29,968 nucleotides of DNA from Stenotrophomonas sp. UBA2124 (GTDB lineage Bacteria; Pseudomonadota; Gammaproteobacteria; Xanthomonadales; Xanthomonadaceae), in contig DCXY01000045.1 of NCBI GenBank assembly GCA_002329155.1, positions 1 to 29,968 of the forward strand, in the 5' to 3' direction. The notes beneath the pieces are model-generated. The model saw only the letters and a program-made list of their open reading frames with translations, made no database searches and was not told where the DNA came from. Shown here piece by piece: positions 7,905-15,842 of the stretch (positions are counted from its first letter, which is position 1; each line of letters opens with the position of its first letter). The translations under genes were made by a program, and so were the position numbers.

Positions 7905-7999
7905 GCCCGCACCACGATTGGCGCGATCATGGCGACCTGCCGCCGCTGATCCAGCGCCGCACCCGTCGCATATCTACTGAACCGTTCCAACCTGTGTAA
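7901..7999 (+). CDS. Possible 32-residue small ORF between bioH and bioC
   Basis: A GTG at 7901 overlaps the bioH stop in the form GTGA and opens a 32-codon frame. Its stop (TAA, 7997-7999) is five bases before the bioC ATG, so it fills the whole gap. The peptide starts MSPHHDWRDHGDLPPL and is rich in His, Arg and Pro. I recognise no family. It could couple translation of bioH and bioC, or be a chance open frame in GC-rich DNA. Confidence 0.25.
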   Translation: MSPHHDWRDHGDLPPLIQRRTRRISTEPFQPV

Positions 8000-8004
8000 C
8001 CGCC

Positions 8005-8892
8005 ATGCCTTCCCTGTTCGACCGCAAACACGTCCGCCGCGCCTTCTCGCGCGCCGCCTCCAGTTACCACGCTGCCGCCGTGCTGCAGCAGGAAGTGGCC
8101 AGGCGCCTGCTGGAATCGCTGGACTATCTGGAAGACCGGCAACCGCAGGTGGTGCTGGATGTCGGCAGCGGCCCGGCGCACTCGGCAGCAGCGATGAAGA
8201 AGCGCTGGCCCAAGGCGCAGGTGATCGCACTGGACCTGGCCATGCCGATGCTGGTCGAAGCGAAGAAACAGGCAGGCTGGTGGCGCCCGTTCTCGCGCGT
8301 GTGCGCCGATGCGCGCGCCCTGCCGCTGGCCGACAACAGCGTGGACGTGATCTTCAGCAACCTGTGCCTGCAGTGGGTGGAAGACCTACCGTCGGTGTTC
8401 GCCGGCTTCCGCCGCGTGCTCAAGCCCGGCGGCCTGCTGGTCTGCTCCACCTTCGGCCCGGACACGCTGGTGGAACTGCGCGACGCCTTCGCGCAGGCCG
8501 ATGACACCGCCCACGTCAGCCGCTTCGTGCAGATCGCGCAGTTCGGCGATGCGCTGATGATGGCCGGTTTCCGCGACCCGGTGCTGGACCGTGACCTGTT
8601 CACCCTCACCTACGACGACCTGCCCACGCTGATGCGCGAACTCAAGGCCATCGGCGCCACCAACGCGATGAGCGAACGCCGCCACACGCTGACGGGCCGT
8701 GGCCGTTTCGCGGCAGCGCGCGAGGCCTACGAGCCGCTGCGCCGTGGTGACGGCAAGCTGCCCAGCAGCTGGGAAGTCATCTACGCCCACGCATGGGCGC
8801 CGGAACCGGGTGCTCCCATCCGCGAACATGGCCACGACGTGGCCAGCGTGCCGCTGTCGGCCATCCCCATCCGGCGCAAGCCGCAGGCGTGA
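8005..8892 (+). CDS. bioC: Malonyl-[ACP] O-methyltransferase (BioC)
   Basis: This SAM-dependent enzyme methylates the free carboxyl of malonyl-ACP, disguising it so that fatty acid synthesis can build the pimeloyl chain; BioH later removes the methyl group. The protein has 295 residues. It opens with the BioC-type segment VRRAFSRAASSYHAAAVLQQ. SAM motif I is VVLDVGSGPAHSA (about 49-61), followed by the acidic ALDLAMPML. FSNLCLQWV and RVLKPGG are typical of class I methyltransferases. The C-terminal LPSSWEVIYAHAW matches the BioC signature region. It is the last gene of the cluster; bioA and bioD are not here. Confidence 0.94.
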   Translation: MPSLFDRKHVRRAFSRAASSYHAAAVLQQEVARRLLESLDYLEDRQPQVVLDVGSGPAHSAAAMKKRWPKAQVIALDLAMPMLVEAKKQAGWWRPFSRVCADARALPLADNSVDVIFSNLCLQWVEDLPSVFAGFRRVLKPGGLLVCSTFGPDTLVELRDAFAQADDTAHVSRFVQIAQFGDALMMAGFRDPVLDRDLFTLTYDDLPTLMRELKAIGATNAMSERRHTLTGRGRFAAAREAYEPLRRGDGKLPSSWEVIYAHAWAPEPGAPIREHGHDVASVPLSAIPIRRKPQA

Positions 8893-8904
8893 GCCCTCAG
8901 CCCC

Positions 8905-9327
8905 TCACTGCACCTGCGCGATCCAGTCCTGCAGGTTGTAGTAGTTGCTCACCCGGCTGATGCGCCCATCGCGCACCTCGAAGAATGCACCACCGGGCAG
9001 CACGTAACGCTGGCCGTTGGCCGGCGGCAGCCCTTCGTCGGTGTGGTGGTACTCGCCATGCACCACGTACTCGGCCGCTACACGCAGGCCGTCGTCGCTG
9101 GCCATCAGCACCACGTCCTGCAGCTGCTCGCGGTAGCTGGCTTCCATGCGTGCGAGGAAAGTGGCGAAAGCCGCGCGCCCGGTCTCGCGCGCACCCTGGT
9201 TCAGGTCATGCGCCACGTTGTCGGACAGGCACGACAGCATCCCTTCCCAGTCACCACGATTGAAGGCGTCGTAGTAGCCACGAACCAGCGCGATGGCCTG
9301 CTGGCGGGCGAAGTTTTCGTTGCTCAT
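8905..9327 (-). CDS. NTF2-like (SnoaL-type) protein
   Basis: The protein has 140 residues from the ATG at 9327, preceded by AGGGGA at good spacing; an in-frame start at 9366 would overlap the stop of the upstream gene. The sequence has the cone-fold pattern of the NTF2/SnoaL superfamily: an N-terminal helix ALVRGYYDAFNRGDWEGML, a central DNVAHDLNQGARETGRAAF, then strands ending in GGAFFEVRDGRISRVSNYYN. Related proteins are isomerases, cyclases or binding proteins; substrate cannot be told. It is the last gene of a minus-strand set with the DUF218 and dehydratase genes, 35 bases after the former. It is convergent with bioC with only 12 bases between. Confidence 0.8.
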   Translation of the reverse strand: MSNENFARQQAIALVRGYYDAFNRGDWEGMLSCLSDNVAHDLNQGARETGRAAFATFLARMEASYREQLQDVVLMASDDGLRVAAEYVVHGEYHHTDEGLPPANGQRYVLPGGAFFEVRDGRISRVSNYYNLQDWIAQVQ

Positions 9328-9362
9328 GCCAATCCCCTGCGTGAAGCGCCACATGTCGTGGC

Positions 9363-9968
9363 TCAAGCGCCTTTGACGAACAGGTCGCGGTGGAAGAAAT
9401 AGATTTCCTGTGCCAGAAAGCGCCAGCTGGTGTGGAAGCTGCGGAAGCGCGTGCTCGGCGTGGACGAGGCCAGCGCGTCGATGCCCAGCTCTTTGGAAAG
9501 CCGCAGCGCGCGCGCCATGTGCAGCGGGTCGCTCACCAGAATCACTTTGTGCATGCCCTGCTCCGCCATCAACTGCCGCGCCTCCTCCAAGTTCTGGCGG
9601 GTGGTGCGTGATTGCGTTTCGATCAGGATGGCGTCGGCAGGGATGCCCTGCTTGAGCGCATAACGGCGCGCCACCTGCGATTCGGAGAAGCGCGCACGCG
9701 CGCCACCAAAGCCACCGGTGAAGATCAGCGTGGGCGCGAAGCCCTGCCTGTACAGGTCCAGCCCGTGGCGGATGCGCTCCTCGAATACCGGCGAGGGCTT
9801 GGCGTCATAGGCCGCCGCGCCCAGCACGATGATCGCGTCCGCCGGTGCGGCCTGGTCACGGTCGCCCACCCAGATGATCCACGCGGCCACACCCAGCAGC
9901 CACAACAGGATCAGCAGGCAAAGACGCCACAACCACCCTATCCACCCCGCACGTGCGTGTCGGCTCAT
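9363..9968 (-). CDS. DUF218 / YdcF-SanA family membrane protein
   Basis: The protein has 201 residues. I chose the ATG at 9968 because it overlaps the dehydratase stop as ATGA; a start at 9980 is in frame but less likely. One N-terminal membrane segment (LWRLCLLILLWLLGVAAWIIW, about 13-33) precedes a DUF218 domain. The domain has ADAIIVLGAAAYDAKPSPVF, then FTGGFGG, TRQNLEEA and VILVSDPLHMARA, as in YdcF, SanA and ElyC. These relatives act in envelope integrity or cell-wall precursor handling; the exact reaction is not established here. The bulk should face the periplasm. Confidence 0.88.
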   Translation of the reverse strand: MSRHARAGWIGWLWRLCLLILLWLLGVAAWIIWVGDRDQAAPADAIIVLGAAAYDAKPSPVFEERIRHGLDLYRQGFAPTLIFTGGFGGARARFSESQVARRYALKQGIPADAILIETQSRTTRQNLEEARQLMAEQGMHKVILVSDPLHMARALRLSKELGIDALASSTPSTRFRSFHTSWRFLAQEIYFFHRDLFVKGA

Positions 9969-10927
9969 CGCACCGCCCATGGCAGGGCATCCAGATCGAC
10001 ATTGCCTCCGGTCAGAATCAAACCCACGTTGCGGCCGGCAAAACGCTCCGGCTGCGCCAGCACGGCGGCCAGGGTGATGGCCGATGACGGCTCCACCACC
10101 TGTTTCATCACCTGCCAGATCAGGCGCATCGCGGCCACGGTGGCCTCGTCATCCACCGTGATCACCTGCGCATGACCGTTGAGCAGGGCGAAGTTGGGCC
10201 GCCCCAGCGCGCCGCGCAGGCCGTCACAGACCGTATCGGGCACGAAATCCACCTGCCGCTCTCCAGCCGCCAGCGAGCGCGCGGTATCGGCCGCGCCCGC
10301 AGGCTCGGCCAGCACCAGCTCGCAGTCGGGCAGCGCCTGCTGCATCGCCAGCAGCGTGCCTGCGGCCAGGCCACCGCCGCCAACCGGCACCACCAGCACA
10401 TCCAGCGTCGCGCCGGCCTGGCGGACCAGCTCCAGCGCCGCCGTACCCTGCCCTGCAATCACCCGCGCATCGGCATAGGGGTGCACCAGGGTGGCGCCCG
10501 TCTCCTGCTGCACGCGCGCGCACTCGGCCTCGCGCGCGGCCTGGGTGGGCGCACAGCGCCACAAGGTGGCGCCCTGCCGCACGATATTGGCCAGTTTGGT
10601 CGCTACCGCGCCTTCCGGCACCACCACATGGCAGGGAATGCCGCGCGAGCGCGCCGCCAGTGCCAGTGCGGCGCCATGGTTGCCCGATGAATGCGTGACC
10701 ACGCCATGCTGCGCCTGCTCCGGGTCCAGCGACCACACGGCATTGCACGCGCCACGGAACTTGAACGCGCCCCCGCGCTGCAGGTGCTCACCCTTGAAAT
10801 GCAGGCTGGCACCGGCCAAGGCATCAAGCTCACGCGCGCGCAGCACGGGCGTAACCGTGGCATGCGAGGCGATGCGCGCTGCCGCCGCCAGTACTTCGAC
10901 GAACCCGGGCTGGGAGTGCTCGTTCAT
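9965..10927 (-). CDS. PLP-dependent threonine/serine dehydratase family protein
   Basis: The protein has 320 residues. It is a fold-type II PLP enzyme with the PLP lysine in GGAFKFRGA (Lys56). THSSGNHGAALALA contacts the cofactor, PVGGGGLAAG is the phosphate-binding glycine loop, and LTGGNVD lies near the C-terminus. There is no C-terminal ACT domain, so it resembles the catabolic threonine dehydratase, serine racemase or threo-3-hydroxyaspartate dehydratase group rather than IlvA. The precise substrate cannot be assigned from sequence. It heads the minus-strand set and overlaps the DUF218 gene by four bases. It is divergent from the lipoprotein gene, with a 140-base shared gap. Confidence 0.87.
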   Translation of the reverse strand: MNEHSQPGFVEVLAAAARIASHATVTPVLRARELDALAGASLHFKGEHLQRGGAFKFRGACNAVWSLDPEQAQHGVVTHSSGNHGAALALAARSRGIPCHVVVPEGAVATKLANIVRQGATLWRCAPTQAAREAECARVQQETGATLVHPYADARVIAGQGTAALELVRQAGATLDVLVVPVGGGGLAAGTLLAMQQALPDCELVLAEPAGAADTARSLAAGERQVDFVPDTVCDGLRGALGRPNFALLNGHAQVITVDDEATVAAMRLIWQVMKQVVEPSSAITLAAVLAQPERFAGRNVGLILTGGNVDLDALPWAVR

Positions 10928-11067
10928 GCGCGAAGGTTAGCCCAGGCCGCCTGTTCCAAGCCATCCCACTTTCGCATGCGTTATGTTCAGCCAGCGGGCC
11001 CGGATTAAGGGCGGATTCAACGCGCGCGCCCGAAGCTGCAGCCATTCCCATTGGGGGGGACACGAAC

Positions 11068-11676
11068 ATGAGCAAACGTCTGATTGTTTCCGCCGGCCTG
11101 CTGCTGGCCCTGTCCGGCTGCGCCACCTACGACTACGTGGGCGGTGGTGGCGGCTATTATCATGGCGCGCCGTCGGTGCAGTACAACTACCCCTACGGCT
11201 ACCCGGGCGGTTACTACGGTGGCTCCGGCTACTACGGTTACGGCAATGGCTATTACGGCTACGACCCGTATTACCGCCCCTACTACCGCCCGGTGCCGCG
11301 CCCGCCGCAGCACGGCCATGGTCACGGCGATCACGGGCATCGTCCGCCGCCGGGTAATGGCCAGGGGCATGGCGGTGGCCATGGACCGCGTCCACCGGGC
11401 AACGGCGGGGGTGACGGCAATCACGGCCCGCGTCCGCCGCGTCCGAACCCGCCGCCGGTCAATGGCGGTGGCAGCAAGTCGCCATGGCGTGACATGGACC
11501 GCCTGACCCGGCCGCAGCCGCGCGCGGAGGCTCCTGTACGTGGCATGCCGCGGCCGCAGGCGATGCCGCGGCCGCAGGCCATGCCGTCCCGGCCGGCCAT
11601 TCAGCCACGCCAGGGGCCCGTCGAACGGCCGTCACGGATTAACCGCGACCGCACAGTCAGGAATGTCGAGCCATAA
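11068..11676 (+). CDS. Gly/Tyr/His/Pro-rich lipoprotein
   Basis: The protein has 202 residues. A lipoprotein signal is clear: MSKRLIVSAG then LLLALSGC with the lipidated Cys18. Residue 19 is Ala, so outer-membrane sorting is likely. The mature part is of low complexity in three blocks: Gly-Tyr repeats (GYYG, about 35-70), a His/Gly stretch with HGHGHGDHGH (about 82-91) that could bind metal, and Pro/Arg/Gly-rich sequence. The last block has the direct repeat MPRPQA before an Arg-rich end. GGGGGGGA lies upstream of the ATG. I recognise no enzymatic domain; it may be a structural envelope component. The GC-rich repeats could inflate apparent coding potential, but signal, ribosome site and frame agree. 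Confidence 0.82.
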   Translation: MSKRLIVSAGLLLALSGCATYDYVGGGGGYYHGAPSVQYNYPYGYPGGYYGGSGYYGYGNGYYGYDPYYRPYYRPVPRPPQHGHGHGDHGHRPPPGNGQGHGGGHGPRPPGNGGGDGNHGPRPPRPNPPPVNGGGSKSPWRDMDRLTRPQPRAEAPVRGMPRPQAMPRPQAMPSRPAIQPRQGPVERPSRINRDRTVRNVEP

Positions 11677-11837
11677 AAGTGTTGCATTTGGCAAAAATGC
11701 AGGCATTCTTTGTCTTACGGGTGACGGGGCGCGTCGCAAATTGACCCAAACCAGCGTCACCTCTCAGTTCCATGTCGATGTCCGTCAGGAAATCTGGATC
11801 CCCCCTGTTCCGGCCCTGTCGGGCATCGGCGCCTAAC

Positions 11838-11875
11838 AAAGACAAAGCCCCGGCCTAGGCCGGGGCTTTGTCTTT
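11838..11875. terminator. Bidirectional terminator, 38-bp perfect palindrome
   Basis: The element reads identically on both strands for 38 bases, starting AAAGACAAAGCCCCGG and centred on CCTAGG. A GC stem ends in CTTTGTCTTT on each strand, so it can stop transcription from either side. It lies about 160 bases past the lipoprotein stop and 290 bases before mnmG. Confidence 0.8.
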
Positions 11876-11913
11876 ACAGCGTTCAATGCCTGCACGGGCA
11901 TCGAGGGATAACA

Positions 11914-11941
11914 GGGCCGGTAGTCCCCCGACTACCGGCCC
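11914..11941. repeat. Perfect 12-bp hairpin with CCCC loop
   Basis: GGGCCGGTAGTC (11914-11925) pairs perfectly with GACTACCGGCCC (11930-11941) around a CCCC loop. No T-run follows on either strand, so it is not an ordinary terminator. GTAG occurs in Stenotrophomonas REP-like (SMAG) repeats, but there it sits at the end of the unit, so membership is doubtful. Confidence 0.45.
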
Positions 11942-12167
11942 CAGCTTCCCCAACGTGCGCTTCGGTCGGCCCCTGTTCCAATTCCAACCTTGTTGCGCCT
12001 GTGTCGCATGCCACGCTGGGTGCAAGGTTATTAACTGCAGGTTGCGTGCCAACTTTAGGGTCACATCGGGCAAAAGCCCGATTGACGGTAAAATCAGCAT
12101 CACCGGCATCCAGCGGCCAACCAGGCCTGCCGACAGATTTCACACTTCCACACTTCTTCTCACACCC

Positions 12168-14057
12168 ATGAGCGACTCCTTCCATCGTTACGACGTCATC
12201 GTCATCGGCGGCGGCCACGCCGGCACCGAGGCCGCGCTGGCGGCCGCGCGTGGCGGTGCCCGTACCCTGCTGCTGACCCACAATGTGGAAACGGTGGGCG
12301 CGATGAGCTGCAACCCGGCCATCGGCGGCATCGGCAAGGGCCACCTGGTGAAGGAGATCGACGCGCTGGGCGGGGCCATGGCCCACGCCGCCGACCAGGC
12401 CGGCATCCAGTGGCGCACGCTCAACGCCTCCAAGGGGCCGGCGGTGCGCGCCACCCGCTGCCAGGCCGACCGCAACCTGTACCGCATGGCGGTGCGCCGC
12501 ATCGTCGAGGCGCAGCCCAACCTGACCGTGTTCCAGGCGGCGGTGGACGACCTGATCATCGAAGACGACGCCGTGCGCGGCGCCATCACCCAGACCGGGT
12601 TGAACTTCCATGCCCCCGCCGTGGTGCTGACCGCCGGTACCTTCCTGGCCGGCAAGATCCACATCGGCGAAACCCAGTACACCGCAGGCCGCATGGGCGA
12701 CCCGCCGGCCACCACCCTGGCCGCACGCCTGCGCGAGCGCCCCTTCGTCATCGACCGCCTCAAGACCGGTACGCCGCCACGCATCGATGGCCGCTCGCTG
12801 GACTACAGCGTGATGGACGAACAGCCCGGCGACACGCCCATGCCGGTGATGTCCTACCTGGGCGACGTTGCCGAGCACCCGCGCCAGGTGAGCTGTTGGA
12901 TCACCCATACCAGCGAACGCACCCACGACATCATCCGGGGCGCCCTGCACCGCTCGCCGCTGTACAGCGGCCAGATCGAAGGCATCGGCCCGCGTTACTG
13001 CCCGTCCATCGAAGACAAGGTGGTGCGTTTCGCCGAAAAGAACAGCCACCAGATCTTCGTCGAGCCGGAAGGCCTGGACGTGGTGGAGATCTACCCGAAC
13101 GGCATTTCCACCTCGCTGCCGTTCGACGTGCAGCTGGAATTGGTGCGCAGCATCCGTGGTTTCGAGCAGGCGCATATCACCCGCCCCGGTTATGCCATCG
13201 AGTACGACTTCTTCGACCCGCGCGGGCTGAAGAACACGCTGGAGACACGCCAGGTGAGCGGCCTGTTCTTCGCCGGGCAGATCAACGGCACCACCGGTTA
13301 TGAGGAGGCGGGCGCGCAGGGCTTGTTGGCCGGCATCAACGCCGCGCTGTTCGTGCAGGGCAAGGACGGCTGGTGCCCGCGCCGCGACGAGGCCTACATC
13401 GGCGTGCTGGTGGACGACCTGATCACCCACGGCACCAGCGAGCCCTACCGCATGTTCACCAGCCGCGCCGAATACCGGCTGCAGCTGCGCGAGGACAACG
13501 CCGACGCACGCCTCACCCCCACCGGCCGCGAGCTTGGCGTGGTGGACGAGCGCCGCTGGCGCGCGTTCGAGGCCAAGCAGGCCGCCGTCGCCAACGAAAG
13601 CGCCCGCCTGCGCGGCATGTGGGCGACGCCGGCAAACGCACTGGGCCGCGAAGTGGCCGACTCCACCGGCGTGGCGGTGAGCCGCGAAACCAATGTGCTG
13701 GATCTGATCAAGCGCCCCGAGCTGGATTACGCCAAGCTGATGCAGGTGCCTTCGCTCGGCCCCGGCGTGGACGATGCGCGCGTGGCCGAACAGGTGGAAA
13801 TCAGCGTCAAGTACGCAGGCTATCTGGATCGCCAGCGCGAAGAGATCGAGCGCCAGCAGCGCCACGAGAACACCGCCATTGCCGAGGGCTTCGATTTCGC
13901 CTCGGTACGCGGCCTCTCCGCCGAAGCCCTGCAGAAACTCGAACGCGCCCGCCCGCAGACGATTGGCCAGGCACAACGCATCCCCGGCATGACCCCGGCC
14001 GCGATCTCGCTGCTGCTGGTGCACCTGGAACGCGCGCGGCGCGGCAAGGTGGCTTGA
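12168..14057 (+). CDS. mnmG: tRNA uridine-5-carboxymethylaminomethyl modification enzyme MnmG (GidA)
   Basis: With MnmE, this FAD enzyme installs the (carboxymethyl)aminomethyl group on the wobble uridine of several tRNAs. The protein has 629 residues, the standard length. The ATG at 12168 gives MSDSFHRYDVIVIGGGHAGT, with the FAD-binding GGGHAGTEA at the N-terminus. CNPAIGGIGKGHLVKEIDALGG and DRLKTGTPPRIDGRS are family signatures. FFAGQINGTTGYEEAGAQGL closes the FAD site. The C-terminal helical tRNA/MnmE-binding part includes YAGYLDRQ and a final VHLERARRGK. The frame is open 300 bases further upstream, but that stretch contains the terminator palindrome and is not coding. mnmE is not adjacent. 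Confidence 0.97.
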   Translation: MSDSFHRYDVIVIGGGHAGTEAALAAARGGARTLLLTHNVETVGAMSCNPAIGGIGKGHLVKEIDALGGAMAHAADQAGIQWRTLNASKGPAVRATRCQADRNLYRMAVRRIVEAQPNLTVFQAAVDDLIIEDDAVRGAITQTGLNFHAPAVVLTAGTFLAGKIHIGETQYTAGRMGDPPATTLAARLRERPFVIDRLKTGTPPRIDGRSLDYSVMDEQPGDTPMPVMSYLGDVAEHPRQVSCWITHTSERTHDIIRGALHRSPLYSGQIEGIGPRYCPSIEDKVVRFAEKNSHQIFVEPEGLDVVEIYPNGISTSLPFDVQLELVRSIRGFEQAHITRPGYAIEYDFFDPRGLKNTLETRQVSGLFFAGQINGTTGYEEAGAQGLLAGINAALFVQGKDGWCPRRDEAYIGVLVDDLITHGTSEPYRMFTSRAEYRLQLREDNADARLTPTGRELGVVDERRWRAFEAKQAAVANESARLRGMWATPANALGREVADSTGVAVSRETNVLDLIKRPELDYAKLMQVPSLGPGVDDARVAEQVEISVKYAGYLDRQREEIERQQRHENTAIAEGFDFASVRGLSAEALQKLERARPQTIGQAQRIPGMTPAAISLLLVHLERARRGKVA

Positions 14058-14068
14058 GCCCCGCAAGC

Positions 14069-14104
14069 CCGGTCGCCAGAACCATTGGCGCCGGTTTCTG
14101 TTTT
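14069..14104 (+). terminator. Intrinsic terminator after mnmG
   Basis: The stem CCGG-CGCCA / TGGCG-CCGG, with a single bulged T and a 7-base loop, is followed by TTTCTGTTTT. It starts 12 bases after the mnmG stop. Confidence 0.7.
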
Positions 14105-14138
14105 CCCTGCATGCCCGTCGTTCAGGCCGCCAGCGCCC

Positions 14139-14762
14139 TCACAGCTTCTGCCACGCCAGCCCCTCGCCGCGGCGCCAGTACACCGCTACCGCCTTGCCGT
14201 AGACGCTGTCGGCATCAACCATGCCGAAGAAGCGCCCGTCGAAACTGTTGCCACGGTGGTCGCCCAGCACCAGCAGCTTGCCGTCGGGGATGGTGATGCC
14301 GGCGATGTCCGGGCCACCGCCGTCGTGCAGGTCCAGCTGCACCTGCTTGCCGTTGAAGGCTTCGTTGGCGAGCGCCTGCTGCAGGGGTTGGCCATTGATG
14401 CTGAGGTAGCCGCCGTGCAGCTCCACGCGGTCGCCGGCGACGGCAACCACACGCTTGATCAGGCGCGTGCCATCGGCCGGTGAATCGAACACCGCCACGT
14501 CACCGCGCTGCGGCTGGCCGGCGGCCAGCAGCTGCATGCCGGTGAACGGCAGGCGCAGGCCATAGGCACGCATGTCCACCACCACCCGGTCGCCCGGCTG
14601 CAGCGTGGGCTGCATGGAGCCGCTGGGCACCTGGTAGTGGTTGGCCAGGCTGTCGCGCGCGGCGCCCATCAACAGCAGCATCACCACCAACGGGAAGGCC
14701 TCGCGCCGCAACCAGGCAAGTACCGGATGGCGGGGAGCGGGTGCGGTGCGTGCGTCGGTCAT
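14139..14762 (-). CDS. Signal peptidase I (S26 family)
   Basis: The protein has 207 residues from the ATG at 14762, preceded by AGGAA; the frame is open to 14909 but without a suitable start signal. It cleaves signal peptides from exported proteins at the inner membrane. There is one N-terminal membrane segment (FPLVVMLLLMGAA). The catalytic Ser lies in VPSGSMQPTLQPGD, the general-base Lys in TRLIKRVVAVAGD, and the conserved end is LVLGDHRGNSFDGRFFG. It is shorter than main LepB proteins, which have two membrane segments and about 260-320 residues, and resembles secondary S26 peptidases. It has no lepA or rnc neighbour, so it is probably an extra signal peptidase. Confidence 0.9.
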   Translation of the reverse strand: MTDARTAPAPRHPVLAWLRREAFPLVVMLLLMGAARDSLANHYQVPSGSMQPTLQPGDRVVVDMRAYGLRLPFTGMQLLAAGQPQRGDVAVFDSPADGTRLIKRVVAVAGDRVELHGGYLSINGQPLQQALANEAFNGKQVQLDLHDGGGPDIAGITIPDGKLLVLGDHRGNSFDGRFFGMVDADSVYGKAVAVYWRRGEGLAWQKL

Positions 14763-14977
14763 GGCCGTTCCTGGCAGGGTGATGAGGCCATTGACCCGTC
14801 GCCGCACAGCAAGTTCCAAGCGTTGCGTATTCAGCATGATCCGCCGCCCTGCTACGCAAAGCCGCCACCCGGCTACGCTTTGTTTACGCCCCGCGCTCCG
14901 TCTTGGCATGGTGGTTTTATGCGCTGCGGGCGCATCGTTTCACCACCGCGCCGAAGGGCGCTTGGCAAAGGTGTGAC

Positions 14978-15388
14978 ATGACCATCCTGTTGATCCGGAA
15001 CGCGCGCCAAGGCGCCGCGCCGGGCACTTCGCGGCTCCCGGCCACGGTTGCCGGGCATGTGCTGAGCTGCCATGACTGCGACTCGCTGCCTGCATTGGCG
15101 CGCTGTCTGCAGCACGCGCATGGCAGCCAGCCGGCATGGGTGTTGATCGAGGCCGCTGCGGCCAACGAGGCGCAGTGGCAAGCGCATGGCCCTGCCCTGC
15201 GCGCGGCGCTGGATGCGCTGCCCGCGCCCTATATCGAGTTCGCGCGCAGCGAAGCCGATGCGATGGACACCCATCTGCATCCGCAGCATGCACCGGCGGT
15301 GCTGGTCTGTGGCAGCGAAAGTGAGCAGAGCTGCCAGCTGTCGCTGGCTATCGTCGTGCGCCGCCTGCAGGCGAAGAAGGAGGGCTGA
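14978..15388 (+). CDS. Degenerate AroQ-like (type II dehydroquinase fold) protein, first copy
   Basis: The protein has 136 residues from the ATG at 14978, with AAAGGTGT upstream. I recognise a faint but ordered match to type II 3-dehydroquinate dehydratase. TILLIRNARQG sits where AroQ has its first strand and GPNL loop; DSLPALARCLQHAH where AroQ has its ELIDWI helix; WVLIEAAAANEAQWQAHGPALR where AroQ has INPGAYTHTSVALRDA; APYIEFARSEAD where AroQ has VEVHLSNVHARE; and the end LVCGSESEQSCQLSLAIVVRRL matches GLGxxGYLLAL. All catalytic residues except the Glu before the second histidine position are lost, so dehydroquinase activity is unlikely. It is three bases from the second copy. The fold assignment is inference. 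Confidence 0.75.
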   Translation: MTILLIRNARQGAAPGTSRLPATVAGHVLSCHDCDSLPALARCLQHAHGSQPAWVLIEAAAANEAQWQAHGPALRAALDALPAPYIEFARSEADAMDTHLHPQHAPAVLVCGSESEQSCQLSLAIVVRRLQAKKEG

Positions 15389-15391
15389 GCC

Positions 15392-15841
15392 ATGTCCATT
15401 TTCATCGTGCGTGGCCCCGAGGGTTGCGGTCCGTTGCAGCATGCGGCTGCCCCCATTCCCGATGTGGTGATGAAGTCGCTGGTGCATCGTGCACTGGACA
15501 CCGGCACCAGCATCGCCGTGCGCAACTGCCGCTGCGAGCAGGAGCTGATAGAGGCGCTGTGTGCTGCCGACCACAGTGACGGCGAAGTCACCCTGCTCGC
15601 GCCGGGTGCCTGCGTGCACAGCGAACGCCTGCAGCGTCTGCTGCCGCGCCTGCGCAATGCCTACGTCGAGGTGCATGACGATGATGGCCATGCGCTGGAA
15701 CCGCATCTTGCGCCACAGGGGTCGCAGCGGCTGGGCGTGGCACAGGGTTTCCGTGCGCAGAGCTATGTGCTGGCGCTGGAAATGGCGCTGGAACACCTGG
15801 GCTGCAGCGAAGCCGGCAACCGCGTGCATGTGGGCACCTGA
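15392..15841 (+). CDS. Degenerate AroQ-like (type II dehydroquinase fold) protein, second copy
   Basis: The protein has 149 residues, with GGAGGG upstream. The match to type II dehydroquinase is better than in the first copy. CEQELIEALCAADHSDGEV matches the helix before the catalytic loop. LLAPGACVHSERLQRLL keeps the histidine of NPGAYTHTSVALRD. NAYVEVHDDDGHALE keeps the EVH pair of VEVHLSNVHARE but not the following Arg. GVAQGFRAQSYVLALEMAL matches GVIxGxGxxGYLLALRAL. The N-terminal active-site segment that should carry the catalytic Arg and Tyr (REPxxYG) is replaced by GCGPLQHAAAP. It is therefore probably a non-enzymatic or altered-function relative. It follows the first copy by three bases; a small gene follows by one base. 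Confidence 0.78.
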   Translation: MSIFIVRGPEGCGPLQHAAAPIPDVVMKSLVHRALDTGTSIAVRNCRCEQELIEALCAADHSDGEVTLLAPGACVHSERLQRLLPRLRNAYVEVHDDDGHALEPHLAPQGSQRLGVAQGFRAQSYVLALEMALEHLGCSEAGNRVHVGT

Positions 15842-15842
15842 G

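Larger units (their letters stand above)
11677..12167. other. Structured intergenic region before mnmG
   Basis: This 491-base gap has no convincing gene but several structures. They are a TGCATTT-N5-AAATGCA inverted repeat (11683-11701), a 38-bp perfect palindrome (11838-11875), a 12-bp perfect stem with a CCCC loop (11914-11941), and an ATCGGGC-AAAA-GCCCGAT hairpin (12065-12082). TAAAAT (12089-12094) is a possible -10 box for mnmG, but no good -35 is present 16-18 bases before it. A small RNA ending at the palindrome is possible but not shown. Confidence 0.5.

Noticed and set aside
11690..11875. Identity of this stretch as the Xanthomonas small RNA sX13
   Set aside because: C-rich segments are present, but I could not match the known stem-loop order from memory and the gene neighbourhood does not fit.
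11914..11941. Membership of the hairpin in the SMAG (GTAG) REP family of Stenotrophomonas
   Set aside because: GTAG lies inside the stem, not at the end of the unit, and I found no second copy in the window.
11883..14066. A minus-strand open frame of 727 codons
   Set aside because: It is antisense to mnmG and free of stops only because of third-position GC bias.
14763..14909. N-terminal extension of the signal peptidase
   Set aside because: The frame is open, but the added residues are basic and unlike the family. The ATG at 14762 has a good ribosome binding site and the expected N-terminus.
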